Source of the DNA: Membranipora membranacea
Taxonomy: Eukaryota > Bryozoa > Gymnolaemata > Cheilostomatida > Membraniporidae
Assembly: GCA_914767715.1 (NCBI GenBank)
Contig: OU612068.1
Coordinates: 8,372,001 to 8,436,000 of the forward strand
Length of the DNA stretch: 64,000 bases
Reading direction: 5' to 3'
Positions within the stretch are counted from its first letter, which is position 1; the number at the start of each line of letters is the position of its first letter. Shown in pieces: positions 61,930-64,000 of the stretch. The notes beneath the pieces were generated by a model. That model was not told where the DNA came from, ran no database searches, and was given only the letters and a program-made list of their open reading frames with translations. The position numbers were made by a program, and so were the translations under genes.

Positions 61930-64000
61930 AGCAACTTATCGTGTTTCAATCAGCCAATAAATTGATATGCGTAGTGGAGAGAAAGAGAGAGAGAGAGATC
62001 TCACTTTATCAATGAATTAATGTGTCAGTGATTTATTATGTGTGTTGGTAACTGCAGATTGATTATACTTTGATGGGAGGTTATTGATACCAATAAATCA
62101 ATTGGCATTTATTTGACATATGAAAAGGAATGAGTGATAGCTGCCTGAAAAAGAACAGCCAATATATGGCTAGATATAGTGTATGCTAAAATTATTATAA
62201 TAGAAACCCCAATTTGTGAGTGGCTTAGCTTTAGCTGACTTTAAGCCATGATTGCGAGGCTGAAAGCCAGCTAAATCTGTAATTGAAGCCACTCTCTGGT
62301 GTCCTGTGTGCCTGGGTTCTCTGACCATCATGTGTCTACATGCCCGTGTTCTCTGTAGTGCCTCGGCTATGGGATATTCCTTTTCTGCTTGCTTCAACTC
62401 CATCTTGCTTTCCTCAAATACCAGAGCCCAAACCCCAAGCTTCCTGTCAGGCTGCCTTACAGGCAAGGACAGCTCATCTGCAGCGCTGACTTGTGACTTC
62501 TCTCTCTTACCTAGAAACCATGACGCAACATCTTGAAGCGTCGCAGTTCATAATCAGCCATGCCAGCACGTGAGGGCGTAGTCACTAGGTCCCTGGTATC
62601 CTGCAACTGGTATTTAAGACCTAAACTAGTTGAAATAAATAAATCAATTGTGGTGACGCCACTCGAGAGCGCTGAGCAATCCCAGCTGTGTTGAGAGATC
62701 TCTTCCATCCTTGCCGTCTGCTTTAGCCAATCTAGGGGCAATGGGTTCTCTCTGAGCAGCCATGTCCTGCATGCCCGGAGTCACTCTGAACAGCAAGGGC
62801 AGATTTAGATTAGGATTTAGCCAGCTTTAGCAGCCACTTTCTATGTTCCAATTCGCCACTGCTACTGTAACTCAGCCGAGTAGATTGATATTCATTGTGG
62901 AGAAATCTTACGCTATCACTGAACACAACAGTGTTAATCTGTCTGTGACTTTTACTTGTCTATTTGTCACTGCAGCTTGATTATTCTTTGATAGGTATTT
63001 ATTTATATAATTATTCAATTAGCATATATTACATATGAGTGATAGCCTTGATACAGAACAGAACAGCCAAGATATGGTTTAACATCAGCTAACTCGATGC
63101 CAAATGTACGCTTATTGAAACCTGAATTAGTGAGTGGCTGTGCTTTCAACTGACTCTTAGCAGCAAATGCACAGCTAAAAGCAAGCTAAATCTGTAATTA
63201 AACCACCCCCCCTGGTGTCCTGTATGCATAGGATACTCCGAATAGACATGGACAGCTCATTTGCAGTAGTGACTTGTTACTTCTCTCCCTTTCCTAGAAA
63301 TTATGAGGCCACAGGTTGAAGCGTCGAGGTTCAAGATCAGCCAAGGAGCAGTAATGCAATTAAGTGATTCTGTGTCAAAATGCCATGGCCAAAATGCCAT
63401 TGGGACAAAATGCCAGTGATATAATGCCATTGCCAAAATGCCATGGCCATAATGCCGTAGGTCGGGTACCCAATTAAGTTCGTAGAAACTGGGTAGTAGG
63501 AACTGGGTCCCTGGTCTCCAGCTACTGGCTTTTAAGAACCAAACTAGGTAATCTTAATAAATCAGCGCCCATTCTGTATTGTTGTGAGGCCACTCATGTG
63601 CTGTCTACTTTAGCCCATCTAAGAGAATGGGTTCTCTGAGCAGCTGGGGCAGATTTCAAGTAAAACTTAGCGGACATTTAGCCGAGTTATAGCCAGATTC
63701 AGCAGGCACTTATCAAAGCTCCAATTATCCCCTTGCTGTAACTCAGCCAAGTAGATTGATATTCATTGTGGAGTATTCTTACCCTAATGCCGAACACAAT
63801 GGAGTTCATGTGTCCATTTATGTTTATTTGGTCACTGCAGATTGATTCACTTTGATGCGTCGTTATTTATATTACTTATCAATATATTACATATGGGTGA
63901 GTAAAAGCCGCTTGATACAGAACAGCCATGACATGGCTAAACATCCGATAAGTCTATGTTAAATTTATGCTAGTTGAAACCTGAATTAATGAGTGGCTTT
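61930..64000. repeat. About 0.9-kb tandem repeat, at least 2.3 units, cut by the window end
   Basis: Anchor words recur in order: CACTGCAGATTGATT-type at about 62052, 62972 and 63835; GAACAGCCA then ATGGCT at about 62154, 63061 and 63921; TGAGTGGCTT at about 62217, 63130 and 63991; GTCCCTGGT at 62590 and 63507. The spacing is about 860-920 bases and copies are diverged. No coding sequence is seen; unit 1 contains a (GA)n tract at 61978-61998. Confidence 0.85.
63375..63458. repeat. AATGCC-based minisatellite
   Basis: Six irregular repeats of AAAATGCCATTGGCC-like units, present inside one unit of the larger tandem repeat and absent from the equivalent place in the neighbouring unit, so it arose or inserted after the larger duplication. 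Confidence 0.8.

Overview
This window is AT-rich genomic DNA from a non-vertebrate metazoan. The genes are split by many introns with GT..AG borders, the proteins are animal-specific (an ADAMTS protease with a GON domain, an ERICH2-type protein), and the DNA between them holds hAT-like MITEs, a tRNA-derived SINE and a decayed LINE. I cannot name the phylum from sequence alone. Protein-coding DNA is a small part of the window; nearly all genes had to be assembled from short exons, so a plain long-ORF view misses them.

Region by region. (1) 178-36525, + strand: one large gene, a secreted metalloprotease of the ADAMTS9/ADAMTS20/GON-1 group. I could assemble 44 coding exons with consistent phase (7125 nt, 2374 codons plus stop): signal peptide, prodomain with a furin site, HExxHxxGxxH(D)-type catalytic domain, disintegrin-like, TSR1, Cys-rich, spacer, then 22 more thrombospondin type 1 repeats and a C-terminal GON domain. 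(2) 38819-43302, - strand: a 12-exon gene for a protein with all the nucleotidyltransferase motifs of an Rnl1/Trl1-like RNA ligase. (3) 44871-50024 (possibly to 50525), - strand: an ERICH2-like protein with a long Asp/Glu/Ser tail. (4) 52416-53697, + strand: a two-exon gene for a 94-residue single-pass membrane protein. (5) 58356-59747, + strand: the last two exons of a single-pass membrane protein whose cytoplasmic tail carries a perfect ITAM spacing (YxxL-x8-YxxL). Its ectodomain exons were not found. (6) 59748-64000: no gene seen; the last 2 kb are an approximately 0.9-kb tandem repeat running off the window.

The genes do not form an obvious pathway. The ADAMTS9/20 protein would act in the extracellular matrix; the ligase is intracellular; ERICH2 is known mainly from ciliated/testis tissues; the last protein looks like a signalling receptor tail. 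The most interesting items are the animal RNA ligase, the ITAM-bearing tail, the 23-TSR expansion, a 745-bp hAT MITE with an intact 8-bp target duplication, a foldback MITE family present four times, and a 37-bp-stem hairpin at 56014-56104 that resembles a small-RNA precursor.
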